This document shows positions 1-11,180 of a DNA stretch of 31,635 nucleotides, in pieces (the first letter of the stretch is position 1; each line of letters begins with the position of its first letter). The stretch spans positions 1 to 31,635 of the forward strand of contig JAYMTA010000312.1 in assembly GCA_036897625.1 (NCBI GenBank). The letters run 5' to 3'. The DNA is from Pelargonium cotyledonis (Eukaryota; Streptophyta; Magnoliopsida; Geraniales; Geraniaceae). Below the pieces are notes generated by a model that was not told where the DNA came from, did not search any database, and was given only the letters and a program-made list of their open reading frames with translations. A program made the position numbers and the translations under genes.

Positions 1-852
1 CATCTCTTTCTTTCTCGTTAATTCGTTTGCAGATTTCACCTCCTCGATTTGGGTTGTTCCAATTTTACTCCCTTAATCTTAGTGTAATCAAATCTGGGTT
101 TTTTGTTCTTAAGGAGAGAGATTTGATTTGTTGTGATTTGGGATCTGCGTCGGTGTTGTTCGTGGCGTTTTTGACCTGGTACCACTCCAACGAAGAAAAA
201 GGCTCATGTAAGGATATATAAGGTAAGGGCATTTTAGGCATTTAGGAAATATAAATGGTATGTGCATGGCACATGGGGGTTTTAATGGTGTTTTCGGTCC
301 GAAATAATTGACGGAACAGGGTTTGCATACCATAGGATAGAAAAAACAACGAAAAAATACTTAAGAGTATCAAACTGAAACGAAGATTTTCCATAGAGTA
401 TGAAACTGTAATTACCCCAATAAAAAAATTGGATTCTAATTTGATACCAAAATCTCAGGATTTGGATTATGATTGCGACGCGAGGCACCATGCCACGGAC
501 TGAATAGTTTCGGGTTCAATTTAATCAAATGTATGTCAACTGATTCAACTCGTGTAATAAGAAAATGTCGTGTTTATGTTGAGCCCGTTCTATCTAACGA
601 GTCATGAACCGCTCGTGTAACCTGTTCATTGACCCGCATATTTAAAGATAAAATGTGATTTTTTTTGAACACATCATCTCAAAAAATAGTGTATTTATGT
701 GAACTCGTCACTCTTAAATTGTAACTTCCAACGTAGTTGTCGTCTGTAACTGGTTATAGTTGTAAACAAGGTGCGTTTAAGTTGAAGGCACCGCCACACA
801 CAAATCATTTTATTTTCCCGAGAACAAAACAGAAAACACAAGAAAATAGAAG
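1..852. other. Intergenic DNA upstream of DGAT2
   Basis: This stretch runs from the window edge to the DGAT2 start and holds no recognisable gene. Positions 1-230 contain an open frame of about 64 codons (27-221) with no family resemblance. It could be leader or intron sequence of a gene cut by the window edge. Positions 520-650 contain CGTGT-, AACGAG- and GACCCG-type words seen in many degenerate plant repeats, and similar words recur at 9735-9825 and 29800-30060. The DGAT2 promoter and leader must lie in the last few hundred bases. I see no clear TATA box, and no ATG in the last 200 bases before the DGAT2 start. Confidence 0.5.
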
Positions 853-3800
853 ATGGTCCTAGAAGATCCAGACGCTACCGGAAACTTCGAGGTCCTCGAC
901 GACTCCGCCGCCGGCGGGCGGTCGTCGCGGCTGCCGGAGGAGAGAGTGTTCCACGGAAGAAAAGAGTTCCCATCCAATATAGCGCACACGCTTCTCGCGA
1001 TCGGGATATGGCTCGGAGCTATTCATTTCAATGCCGTTATCGTTCTCTTCTCGCTCCTCTTCCTCCCTCTCTCCAAGTTCTTCCTGTTCGTGCTCTCTCT
1101 TGTTCTTCAGAAAATTAAGTTCTCTGCTGTGAATCATTTGATTTTGATTTTGATTTCGTGTGCGTGTTTCAGGGTGCTTGGATTGCTACTTGTGTTTATG
1201 GTGATTCCGATTGATGAGAATAGTAGATTTGGGCGTAGACTCGCTAGGTACTGTTCTTTTTAGCCTTGTTGTGTATGGTGTTTATCACGTTTCAGTTTAT
1301 GCGCACTGTATTAAGTTCAATAGTTCACCTGGAAATAATCATTATGAAGCTTGATCAAAGCATAAAATATATGCTCACCATACTCAGTAATAAGAATCAG
1401 AATGAGATTGTTACCTTTTGTGTTTGGATTATGGCTTTTTATTTATTTATTTATTTATTTTTATTTTTTGTCACAAGAATGACAAAATTCTCATCCCAAA
1501 TTACAGTTTGGATTATAAATTTTGTTCAGGAATGAGAACAGTTTCTCATTTTTCATGTTTAGATGATAACTTTGTGGTCAAGAGAATGGCTTTGGACTTA
1601 GAATCTCATCTTCATTCCAAATTTCCATTTCTTTTTATCGAAATGCAGTGCCTACATAAATGTTCTGTATAAATGAAGAAATAAATTTTATGGTCCGACT
1701 ATAGCAGTTGTGGGGATTGAAACTGGTTTTGTTCTGCTTAAATCATTATGTTGCCCGGGAACTTGTGCATGCATCGAACTAAGTGAACCGTATAAATGAA
1801 AAACAAATTGTGTGGTCTGATTACAGCGTTCGTGAGGATTGAAATCAGTTTTGTCTCTATTTTTGTTTTTCTGTCATATTGCATCGAATTGAATTCATTT
1901 AAATGTTTTTTGTGAGAATTGTTTTTTTCTTCTTCTTCTTCAGGTACATTTGTAAGCATGCTTGCAGTTATTTTCCAGTCACTCTACAAGTGGAGGATAT
2001 AGGAGCTTTTGATCCCAATCGTGCTTATGGTTTCCAACTGTCCTTTTTTCTTTGTTATTTTTTATTTATATTTTTGTTGATTTGTTTATATGGATGAAAG
2101 AATTTTGCTCGCAATTGCATCAATCTCGTGCCAGTGGATTTTGCTTACATATGAGCGCTCTCTTTCTCTCTCTCTCTCTCTCCCTCTCTTAAGAGTTCTG
2201 AAATGTTGCTCAGGCTGTTTGTGCGTGCATTGTTAGTTCCTTTTCTGGCTAGCTTAAGTTTTTTGAGAAATCTTTTTATGCAGTAATAGAATTTTTAGCT
2301 ATAATAAAAACAAAGTTTTGAGTTTTTAGTGTACCCAAAATGAAAGAAGATAAGAATAATGGGTTCAATATTCTAGAGATGTTGATTACATATACGAATT
2401 TTTGAAATCTATGTTAGTGAATCAAATAGAAATTTTGGGTGAAAGGTTCTTTTGGAAGCGCCACCCTGGTGGCATCCTCTGTAACCTCTGTATTTATTGC
2501 TTATAGTAATGTCAATTTTGTCACAGTCGTGAATTCTTTGGCCATGACATCTGCAAATTTTGTCTGGGTTCTGATGTCAGTACCCTGATTTTTGGTATGA
2601 TCCGTATTTCATCCTGTACTGTCGGATTTTCTTTTGCTCTGTTTTCTTTAGTAGCTATGCGATGAGTTGTTCCCGTAATTGTTTGTACAGTATTTGTGTA
2701 GTTTTGTTAGTCAATATTAAAATTAGAGAAGTTAATAGTGATATCTTAAAGCAACCATGTTTGAAGTTGCATTTTTAACTATTTTAGTTTGTCAGTTACT
2801 TTCCATTATTTTGATTAATCAGTAAACTTAGTCTGTGCTTCATGCAGTTTTTGGCTATGAACCACATTCAGTTTTGCCAATTGGTGTTGTTGCTCTTGCT
2901 GACATGACTGGTTTCATGCCTATCCCGAAAATAAAGGTCCTTGCAAGTAGCGCTGTAAGAATTCTTACCCAAAGCAGTTTGTATTATTTTCTTACTCATT
3001 TTTATACAACTAGATTTTCTCGCTCTCATCATTTGGTGGATTATTGAACAGGTGTTCTTCACACCATTTTTACGGCATATATGGACATGGCTGGGTCTTA
3101 CAGCAGCTACAAAGAAAAACTTTGTCTCTCTCTTGGAAGCGGGTTATAGTTGTGTCATAGTGCCAGGTGGAGTGCAAGAGACTTCTCTTATGGAGCATGG
3201 TTCTGAGGTTTAACAATCTAACTCTTATTTTTATTAGCTCTTTTTGTACAGTGTCTGAAAAGTGGTTAAAGAGAATAGTTTCATGAATATGAGGATCCTT
3301 ATGGTCTGTGGCTTCAAAAGGTTAGGATTGAAACGAGCATGAATCTTTTGATGGCATGCTATGCTTCTTTGATATTGTTTGATGATTTTCATGTCTTACA
3401 TAAAACTGTTTGGTACTTTTTGTGTTCTCTATCTCTTATATGTACATGTTAAGATCATTATTCTCTTCCCTAGCAGTTTCTTTGGCAATCCAATAATTGT
3501 ATGCTTATCTTGTAGATTGCCTTCCTTAAGTCAAGAAGAGGGTTTGTTCGCATAGCCATGGAGACAGGTCGGCCCCTGGTTCCAGTTTTTTGCTTCGGTC
3601 AGGTATAGCATCTGAATCTCCCTCCCAACACGCAGTCACCCTTCTTTTTTCAAATGCCAACTGCCTACTCATCATGCAGTTTAGAGCTAGCAATTCTGGT
3701 TTCCTGTTGAAAAGGGTAACCCGTCCCGACAATTGTATCATGACAAACCTGATCCGAAAATTAACCCGACTAGAACATGAAAAAAATGTGGGTCGGATTT

Positions 3801-4805
3801 CAGGTGCCTGCGGGTTCAGTTCCTCATTGTCAGCTCTGTTGCAGTTACACCTTCATTACATACACACGCACACATATAATTGATGTGTGTTCAACACTAG
3901 TGTTGATAGTACGGTAATTGATCATTTGTTGCAGCTTCTGCCAGCCTTACCTTGTCTGTTACTTATGCTTATTGTCCCGAGTGATTGCCATTATGTTTAT
4001 TTCTCAATCACTGATCTTCTTGCCTAACCAGTTAAGTATTTTGCAAGTTTTCTTCACTAAGGCATTCATGATTTTCCCGTCTTTTCTTCAATTTTGCTGC
4101 AGGCACATGTATATGAGTGGTGGAAGCCTGGTGGGAAGTTAGTTCGGCAGTTTGCTAGAGCTATCAAATTCACCCCAATTATCTTCTGGGGATTGTTCGG
4201 GTATATTGAGCTTTTCCCGTTTAGTAGCTTATTTTTTTCCCATCCCGATTTGCATACTTTTTATTAGCGATTCCTTCGGAAAGAAAGCAAAAACAGATTT
4301 ACTATTTAATTATTTACTCTTGAACCGCTCCCAAGTTAGGATGAAAAAAATATCATTAACATAAAAATCGAAATTGAAAAAATGCTGATGAGCTGTTTGT
4401 AATCTTTATCCATGTATTGTGATGTCTCTTTTGCAGATCTCCTTTACCCTTTCAACATCCAATGCACGTGATAGTAGGTAGGCCAATCGAGCTCAAGAGA
4501 AATTCACAGCCGACCATGGACGAGGTACTTATGATGCCAAAAAGTTGAAGCATACTACACACATGTTACATTTAGCCACTTAAGGTTTAACATCACAAAA
4601 TCGTTATTTCAAACCATGTCAAGAAACTTGTAACGTCAATCTTGGTACTATTTCTTTTTTGCACGTTAATATTCATTTGAATAATGTCGATAAGCTTTTG
4701 CAGGTCAATGAAGTGCACAGTCAATTCGTCGAAGGACTTCGTGATCTCTTCGAAAGGAACAAAGCGAGGGCTGGCTATCCAGATCTTCAACTGAAAATTC
4801 TTTGA
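853..4805 (+). CDS. DGAT2: Diacylglycerol O-acyltransferase 2 (DGAT2), 9 exons, 343 aa
   Basis: The enzyme transfers an acyl group from acyl-CoA to diacylglycerol, the last step of triacylglycerol synthesis, at the ER membrane. Exons: 853-1085, 1173-1247, 1944-2029, 2848-2954, 3052-3207, 3516-3602, 4103-4200, 4437-4524, 4704-4805. They total 1032 nt and every junction keeps frame. A hydrophobic stretch at about residues 43-90 fits the two membrane segments or hairpin of the family. YFP is at 112-114. The acyltransferase motif EPHS is at 136-139, with His138 as the expected catalytic residue; plants have EPHS where animals have HPHG. PGGVQE is at 205-210. The protein ends in LKIL, like the ER-retrieval tail reported for tung DGAT2. 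Length is normal for plant DGAT2. The start is the first ATG of the exon, with about 40 variable residues before the first membrane segment. No defect is visible. Confidence 0.96.
1436..1470. repeat. TTTA simple repeat in DGAT2 intron 2
   Basis: Short tandem TTTA units in the intron between exons 2 and 3 of DGAT2. A microsatellite with no sign of function. Confidence 0.8.
2030..2847 (+). other. DGAT2 intron 3 (818 bp)
   Basis: The longest DGAT2 intron, with donor GTTTCC and acceptor ATGCAG. It holds a CT-rich microsatellite at about 2161-2190 and is otherwise T-rich unique sequence. No gene or element is recognised. Confidence 0.8.
2161..2190. repeat. CT microsatellite in DGAT2 intron 3
   Basis: A run of TC dinucleotides interrupted by TTT and CCC. 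Simple repeat. Confidence 0.85.
3603..4102 (+). other. DGAT2 intron 6 (500 bp)
   Basis: Intron with donor GTATAG and acceptor CTGCAG. Around 3715-3830 it contains ACCCG/GGGTCGG words common in old plant dispersed repeats, but no element boundary could be found. The open frames across it are non-coding. Confidence 0.7.
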
Positions 4806-4815
4806 TTTGATTTCA

Positions 4816-4831
4816 ACGTGCGCGAGCACGT
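4816..4831 (+). other. GNRA-tetraloop hairpin just after the DGAT2 stop codon
   Basis: A perfect 6-bp inverted repeat, ACGTGC and GCACGT, encloses the four bases GCGA, which fit the GNRA tetraloop rule. It starts 10 nt after the TGA stop (4803-4805), so it lies in the 3' UTR. As DNA it also reads as two near G-box halves. A role in mRNA is inference only. Confidence 0.5.
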
Positions 4832-5518
4832 ATGTACCTTTGGTATGTTAACTCTCTAGTTTAGCCATAGCTTCTAATTTATGTGTTGTATTTGATTCAA
4901 TTGATGTGAAAATAAAACTCGGAAGAAAATGAATGCCATTTGTTGGGTGATGTATGTGGAAATTATAAGCTTTATTGTTTCATTTCTTATGGCAACGTTA
5001 ACAAAACTTGTGGGTGCCTGAACTTGACCCCTATTTCGTCGGTTGGAATCGCAAAGTAATTATGATATATTTTTAGGTCGGAAAAAATTAGGCAAACCGG
5101 CACATTTTAAACTAAACCCCTGAAATCCAATCGGACAGTAATGAAATCCACAATTCACCCTTATTGCAAGTTGGATTTGAATTACACATTTTTAAGTCGA
5201 TTCAAAACTTGAATTTTCTTATGACAAATTATATTAGTATTTATTTGACTTATTCATTCTGCCAACTTATTATTTTTCTTCAACCTCACACCCCTTATGT
5301 GTTGAGTTAAGGTTTTTTATCGAGAATATAAAAAGTTTGGCTCCGTTGATCTGAAATCTACTTAAGCTTTACTTCTATTCAAATCCGAATATTAATGGGT
5401 TCAATATTTCAGCGCTCAGATAAAATAGAATTGAAGGTCGGATTGAACAAACGCAAGTAAACTCAGTTCGTGTTACTCGAATCACAAGTTACCTCCTCTT
5501 GTTCAACCTAAGGTCTAG

Positions 5519-5528
5519 GACACGTGTC
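5519..5528. promoter_or_regulatory. Palindromic G-box / ABRE core upstream of UBP
   Basis: GACACGTGTC is a perfect 10-bp palindrome around the CACGTG core bound by plant bZIP and bHLH factors. It lies about 360 bp upstream of the UBP start codon, a plausible promoter position. Binding is not shown. Confidence 0.45.
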
Positions 5529-5740
5529 GCAGCATAGAGACAATCTCATTTTCTCTTGTCTCCAAATTCAATACAAGCATTTAATTAATTTTTATATTTA
5601 TTTAGTAAAATGATAAAATCCATTTATTTATTTATTATTTTATTTTCTCATCTCTCTTTCTTCTACTTACGGCTCTCAGATGAAAAAAAAATCCTCGCTA
5701 CTCCCAGAAACCATCTAAAGCACATTCTACAGAACCAAAC

Positions 5741-5749
5741 AAACCCTAA
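5741..5749 (+). promoter_or_regulatory. Telo-box in the UBP leader or core promoter
   Basis: AAACCCTAA, the plant telo-box, lies 138 bp before the UBP start codon and just before an A-run. This motif is common near transcription starts of housekeeping and growth-related plant genes. Confidence 0.4.
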
Positions 5750-5805
5750 AAAAAAAAAAATTCAACTCCTAATTATCATTGACTCGCTCGCTCACTCACT
5801 CGTTC

Positions 5806-5829
5806 ATGGCTTCCGTATCGCTGAGTTGA
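5806..5829 (+). promoter_or_regulatory. Seven-codon upstream ORF before UBP
   Basis: An ATG followed by six sense codons (MASVSLS) and TGA ends 57 nt before the UBP ATG at 5887. If transcription starts upstream of 5806 it would be translated first and could lower UBP output. The transcription start is not known from sequence. Confidence 0.4.
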
Positions 5830-5886
5830 ATCGTTAGGAGATCTGAATCGTTTTCTCTGTTTGATTCGTCAATTTTTGTCGCGCTC

Positions 5887-8800
5887 ATGGGTGCTGCTGG
5901 CTCCAAACTCGAGAAGGCTCTGGGCGATCAGTTTCCTGAAGGCGAGCGCTACTTTGGACTCGAGAATTTCGGCAATACTTGCTATTGTAACAGCGTTTTG
6001 CAGGTTCGATTCTGTCGTATCCAATTCCGTCCTCTTTTTGATTTGATATATACGATTTGTAAAAGAAAAAAGAAATTTTGCAGAAAATTTGTCTCTCTTT
6101 GATGGAAATGTGTTATTTTGATTTTTGGGGTTTATTTGAAATTAACGGTTGAATGTATTGGTATGTGGAATTTGTGAGGAAGCTCGAGGTTTGAGTGTCT
6201 GTGGTTCACATATTTGTTGAATTGTTTGAGTTTAGGCTTTTTTCTTAGTGCTCTAGATTGCTAATTCACAATGCATTTGTATTGTTATCGATTTTGGTTG
6301 GAACCCATACTTTGGCACTTAGGTAGAATTTCATGAAATCCAATCCATACTAGCATGGGCTCTGAATTTAGTATAGGTTTATGCTAATATTTAGAGTGGA
6401 AAAGAAAATTATGTAGTATGAAGTATCTATATAGTTAGAAATAAATGTTTGACCTTTTCAAGTTGTATATGCATAAATCAAGTGTTGTGCTATGTTTTTG
6501 ATATGTAGTTGCAGATATTCGTGTTATTTGTGATTTTGAAACATTAGGACAGAAGTTTGCATTTTGCCCTTGTGTTATTGAAACATTAGGCAGTGTTTGA
6601 TGTAGTTATTCTGATTCAGTGCAACACTAGAAAACCTCAAGAACTAAACATAAACTGACATTTTTAATTAAAGTTGAAGTTAGTTGTTTTGTGGAGCATT
6701 GGTGGTGAACAAAATAATAAATTATTGTAAATATTCTGTAATGGTCCTCACTTCTAGCCAGTATCTTACTGTTGTTTTACCCTACTTCACCCTGCAGGCA
6801 CTTTATTTTTGTGTTCCATTTCGTGAACAATTGCTAGAATATTATGCAAATAACAAAAACATTGGCGATGCTGAAGAAAATCTCTTGACTTGCTTGGCAG
6901 ACTTGTTTACTCAGGTAATTTCTTAATCAAGCTGTAGATGCGTTGCAAAATCTTTTTTAGGGCTTTGTGCATTTTAAAGATGTATTTTTGTTCTCCATAC
7001 GTATTCTCTGTGTGATTTCATTGTTGTTCTTCTCCATTTCTTGAACGTTGAAGTTCTATTTTAAAACCTTTCCCCCCTCTAATATCTCTGTCACTGTACA
7101 TATGTAGTTGATACCAACTCTTGGTTCTTCATTTTACACAGATAAGTTCACAGAAGAAGAAAACAGGTGTAATTGCCCCAAAGCGATTTGTACAGAGATT
7201 GAAGAAACAAAATGAGCTTTTCCGCAGTTATATGCACCAGGTATGTTTTCAATATCTGACAAGCAAAATAAGCTTTGTCGGAAAGTAGCATTCTTACAAG
7301 TTTATATTTGTTTTTCTATAATGAGGTTCCCAACTGATAAATGTAAATAATTACTTTGCCTAAAAATATGCATTCTAGTATGAATGGATCAAGGTTAGGA
7401 AAAGCCAATCAATGCACTTCAGTCATTTCCCCAAAATTTCCTTAATTAATGCTTTGTGCTTCCACTTAAGTCAATTTGTTGCCTAAGTGATGTTTATAGA
7501 GCAAAACAAAATATAAATGAGACTTGATATAGAGCTGAGGGAGTCTTAGAGTTATGGATAAATTACTTGCGCATCGAATGGGCTTAACGGAACTACATGT
7601 GGTCTCTGCCTAGTTTGAGTAATTGCTACAAGTACTCAATCTATCACATAATCCCAGGCACTTAATTCTTCTAATTCAATGCCACATCAGTGCAATCCAA
7701 AGCAAATGTGGCATCCTTGAATGTCTAATTGCTAGAATACCATCTCTAATACATGTGTCATGAAGAAGAAAGTCACATATGTGCCGGCCTAATGAGCAAT
7801 TGTTTGCGCTTCTCACATTTGAGAATAGGATACTTAGGGGTGCCAATGAGGCAATGATCATGTTGGAGTTGCTTGCATGAATTTAAGAGTCATGTGGCAT
7901 TCTGTATAAGTTTCGATAATTAATAGGGAATGATGCAATGTACTTCCGTAGTGATGAGTCTAGACCAGCTAGGGTACATGGTTGGGAATTAGAGTTTACA
8001 TTTTTAGGTTGTGAATTGTGATGATTATAGTTCTCTAGGAAAGTTCGATAATTCTGGAGATACTGCCAAAAGAGAGATGGTGTGGAGAAGTTGGAAAATA
8101 ATCTGGAAAATCTGTATTATGTCGAGGGCGGTACTTTGTATTTCTGTATAGATGATTCTTCCTACAAATTGGCCTTTATTTATAGGAATATGAGTTGCTT
8201 CAATTTCAAGATTAAGTGTTTTTATTGAAGAGGTTTGATTTTCTTGATCTCTTGTTGACTGCAAGAAATGGTGGAGATACACCAGTTTTAGTAAACATTG
8301 ATTGTTATTGCATGTTTGCATATACCTTTACTTGATCTGCAGATGCATGATCTACGCTCAGGTTCATCATGTGAGCAAGTGGAAACGTTAGGTGCCCATT
8401 GAGTAATTAAACATACACCTCATATTTACTGCATTTTCTTGTAGAATAATTTAGTATGATGCCAGTTGTGTCGTCACCAAATTTGCTTGTTATGATCCAA
8501 TAGAGAGAGTTACATTGCTCTTTTTGCAGGATGCCCACGAGTTTCTGAACTTTTTGCTAAATGAACTTGTTGACATACTGGAGAAAGAGGCCCAGGCTGC
8601 AAAAAGTGATGCAGAATCTTCCTCACCCCCTGAAAAGATTGCTAATGGAACAAAGAATGGTCAAGCCAATGGTGTCCAGAAAGAGCCTTTGGTTACCTGG
8701 GTGCACAAAAATTTTCAGGTGACTTTTTGAGCTAGTTTGTATATCTTTCAATTTTTTTAGGTGATTATTGATATGAAAAAGTAAATACATTGTTATTATA

Positions 8801-10438
8801 TTATCTTTCAATGTTTCCTTATTGTGGTGGGGAGATGAAGCCAGGAATTTACAAAAGACTGGAAACATGAGAATGATGAGATCATAGTACTTTAATGTCC
8901 AAACTCCTGTATGAGTTGTGATAAGTGAAACACTTATTTTCCTATAGTTGAAGTTGTTGCATCATCTTTAGTCTGCTTATTTTTCTAATGAGCTGATCTA
9001 GTCTCACGTTTCCTCAGATTCCGTGCAGTTTTTTAAATATGTAAATTGGTAAATCTGAGTGTAATTAATTAATTATGGAAGAGATATGGGTATAGGTGAG
9101 GTAACAGTGTTGTCGGTTGTCTTTACTCTTTATACTATTGATGATCCATAGCTGTGTGTGATCTTTTCTTTGGTTCACCCATCGGTGTTCCCGTAGACAG
9201 TATTTTTTTGTTGTTGATTACATATTTTGATTTTGTGTCGCAGAAATGTTCTTTATCGTTTTCTAATGGCTATTTGGACAGGGAATACTCACTAATGAGA
9301 CAAGGTGCTTGCGTTGCGAGACGGTGACAGCAAGAGATGAAACGTTTTTCGACTTGAGTCTTGACATTGAACAAAACAGTTCGATAACAAGCTGTTTGAA
9401 GAACTTTAGCTCCACAGAAACTTTAAATGCGGAGGACAAATTTTTCTGTGACAAGTGCTGCAGGTAGGCAATTTTCACTATCTTTAATTCAGCTTTTGTA
9501 TACACGTGTGTTCCTTGGTTTATGCTAGTTTTCATGTTAAGCAATGTGCTCACAACTTGCACCCCCCTCATGAGGCCCACAACTGTCCAAATGTTTTCAA
9601 CTGGATCCATTCTCTGCATAGCAACCGCCAACTGTGTGGTAGCAAATGCATGTTGTGAGTGGATGGTCTGTAGTGTTGGCAATTTGTGTTGGCATGCTGT
9701 GTTGGAGGTATGTGCTATATGAGCCTACAAAAACACAACATTTTTAATAATCGTGCTCAAATATTGAACACGAATACAACACGTTTAATAATCGTGTTGG
9801 CGTGTCATGTTCGTGTTGTCTTTGAAAAAGAGATAGATTAACCTAAACTATGATTCAATTGTATTAAATACTATTTCAACCTCGCAAACACGCTTAAATC
9901 GTGTTGTGACTCAAAGTGCCAGTTCTTTGATTCCGCAAAAGAAAGAGATTAGTACAAGGAGATAAAATTATAGTGTTTATTTCTTCGACCAGTCATCAAC
10001 TATTAAGTAACGGAACTTCGTAACATATGCAGCTTGCAAGAAGCTCAAAAGAGGATGAAGATAAAGAAGCCACCTCACGTCCTGGTCATCCATCTAAAGC
10101 GGTTCAAATACATCGAGCAGCTAGGCCGATACAAGAAGCTATCATACCGGGTTGTCTTCCCACTCGAGCTGAAGCTGAGCAACACTGTGGAAGATGCAGA
10201 TTCCGAGTACTCCCTATTTGCCGTAGTTGTCCATGTCGGGAGTGGCCCCAACCACGGACACTATGTCAGTCTCGTAAAAAGTCATAACCACTGGTTGTTT
10301 TTCGATGATGAAAACGTGGAGATGATCGACGAGTCTGCTGTGCAGACATTCTTCGGATCCGCACAGGAGTACTCGAGTAATACAGATCACGGGTATATCT
10401 TGTTCTACGAGAGCCTCGACACCAGTAACAAGAGCTGA
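5887..10438 (+). CDS. UBP4: Ubiquitin carboxyl-terminal hydrolase, UBP3/UBP4 type, 6 exons, 369 aa
   Basis: A USP-family cysteine protease that removes ubiquitin from proteins. Exons: 5887-6003, 6798-6914, 7142-7240, 8530-8718, 9282-9463, 10033-10438 (1110 nt, in frame throughout). The Cys box [11 protein letters not shown] is at 29-39 with catalytic Cys32. QDAHEF is at 111-116. A zinc-ribbon pair of CxxC motifs is at Cys183/186 and Cys230/233. The His box GPNHGHY ends with catalytic His311, and FDD at 325-327 supplies the acidic residue. The linker at about 130-165 is low-complexity. The length matches Arabidopsis UBP3 and UBP4 (about 365-371 aa), which are redundant and needed for pollen. 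A basic stretch, [11 protein letters not shown] at 83-93, could act as a nuclear signal. The N-terminus [10 protein letters not shown] fits an N-myristoylation motif. UBP4 is preferred over UBP3 because a CAMTA gene lies next along the DNA; sequence alone does not separate them. Confidence 0.96.
6004..6797 (+). other. UBP intron 1 (794 bp)
   Basis: T-rich intron directly after the catalytic Cys box, ending CTGCAG. I see no gene or element in it. Confidence 0.8.
7241..8529 (+). other. UBP intron 3 (1289 bp)
   Basis: The longest UBP intron. The part at about 7530-8320 reads differently from the rest and may be a decayed retroelement fragment: on the minus strand it has CCTATAAATAAAGGCC at about 8168-8183, like the TATA region of a plant LTR. 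No terminal repeats, target-site duplication or retroelement proteins were found, so this is only a suspicion. The minus-strand open frame at 8025-8321 has no recognised product. Confidence 0.4.
8719..9281 (+). other. UBP intron 4 (563 bp)
   Basis: Intron between the exon ending at HKNFQ and the exon starting at GILTNE. Nothing is recognised inside. Confidence 0.8.
9464..10032 (+). other. UBP intron 5 (569 bp)
   Basis: This intron splits the Ser codon directly after the second zinc-ribbon CxxC. It contains the nested inverted repeat listed at 9767-9817. The open frames that run into it from exon 5 on either strand are not coding. Confidence 0.8.
9767..9817. repeat. Nested inverted repeat in UBP intron 5
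   Basis: Outer arms AACACGAA (9767-9774) and TTCGTGTT (9810-9817) are perfect complements. Inner arms CAACACG (9777-9783) and CGTGTTG (9793-9799) are also perfect. The words belong to a GTGTCGTGTT-like dispersed plant repeat style that also appears near 520-650 and 29800-30060. Confidence 0.6.
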
Positions 10439-11180
10439 GAAGAAGCAATTCGAATTTACAAGTAGGTGTATCACTCATTTGGACTCATTTTCTCTTAGTT
10501 TTCGTGTTTGTTGTTACTTCTTTTTTATATTTTCCCTTTTCCAATATGTGGGAGCGGCTCTTGAATATCAGTGAGATGATATAGGACGGGCTGTGAAAAA
10601 ATGTATACTTAGGTGGTTTCCATGTACAGTGGATAGTGGAAGCACTCTGTCCTTTTTTTTTCACAATAAGAGGAAAAAGAGCAGTGTATATTATGTGTGA
10701 GAATTTTGGAGACCATTCGGATTCTCTGTGCTGAGAATGTCCGACACAAATGAAATTGAAATTGCACACAACTATTTCTTTGGAGTGCTCGTCGTGCACT
10801 TGTATGATCTGGTGCTTTGTCTGGTTCGATACTACTGCTTTTCTGGGCGAGCTCTATCTTTTACTCTGTGCTCGAGTTCTGGCAACTTTCTGGATTTTGC
10901 CTTCTTCTGAATTTTTGTCTTGAAAATTATGTCCTGAGTATGCACCATAGATTTGGACTTACTATTACTATAATATGGGCATGTTTCTGAATTTTATGGT
11001 ATGTTATTCGTTCTTGGTAAAGTGTAGGCAAAGCAGCGACATGGATTAAGTTTAGGTAAGTCAGGTTCTCAAAATTACGAGGATTTGAGTTTCATGTTAG
11101 TGACTTACTCAGTTACTCATAGTTATTCCTGGCAATACAGGTTGCGGGCTGCACCAAAAAGACACCTGTTCTTGTTTAGC

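Larger units (their letters stand above)
4806..5886. other. DGAT2 3' end and UBP promoter region
   Basis: Intergenic stretch between two genes on the same strand. The first few hundred bases should hold the DGAT2 3' UTR. The last 400 bases hold the UBP promoter and leader, including a palindromic G-box, a telo-box and a small upstream ORF, listed separately. No other gene is seen. Confidence 0.7.

Noticed and set aside
136-139. DGAT2 EPHS (protein residues 136-139) in place of the HPHG of animal enzymes
   Set aside because: Considered as a missing key motif, but EPHS is the normal plant form with the catalytic His kept. Numbers are protein residues, not bases.
27-221. 64-codon open frame at the left edge
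   Set aside because: No family resemblance and no clear gene structure; may be leader or intron of a gene cut by the window.
859-1137. Minus-strand open frame over DGAT2 exon 1
   Set aside because: Antisense shadow of a confirmed exon; the Glu/Arg-rich product comes from CT-rich coding sequence.
8025-8321. 98-codon minus-strand open frame in UBP intron 3
   Set aside because: No retroelement or other domain can be seen; only a weak LTR-like TATA word supports an element here.
9263-9682. 139-codon minus-strand open frame over UBP exon 5 and intron 5
   Set aside because: Antisense to a well-supported exon and running into the intron; no recognisable domain.
9522-9722. 66-codon plus-strand open frame in UBP intron 5
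   Set aside because: Lies wholly in an intron and has no family match.
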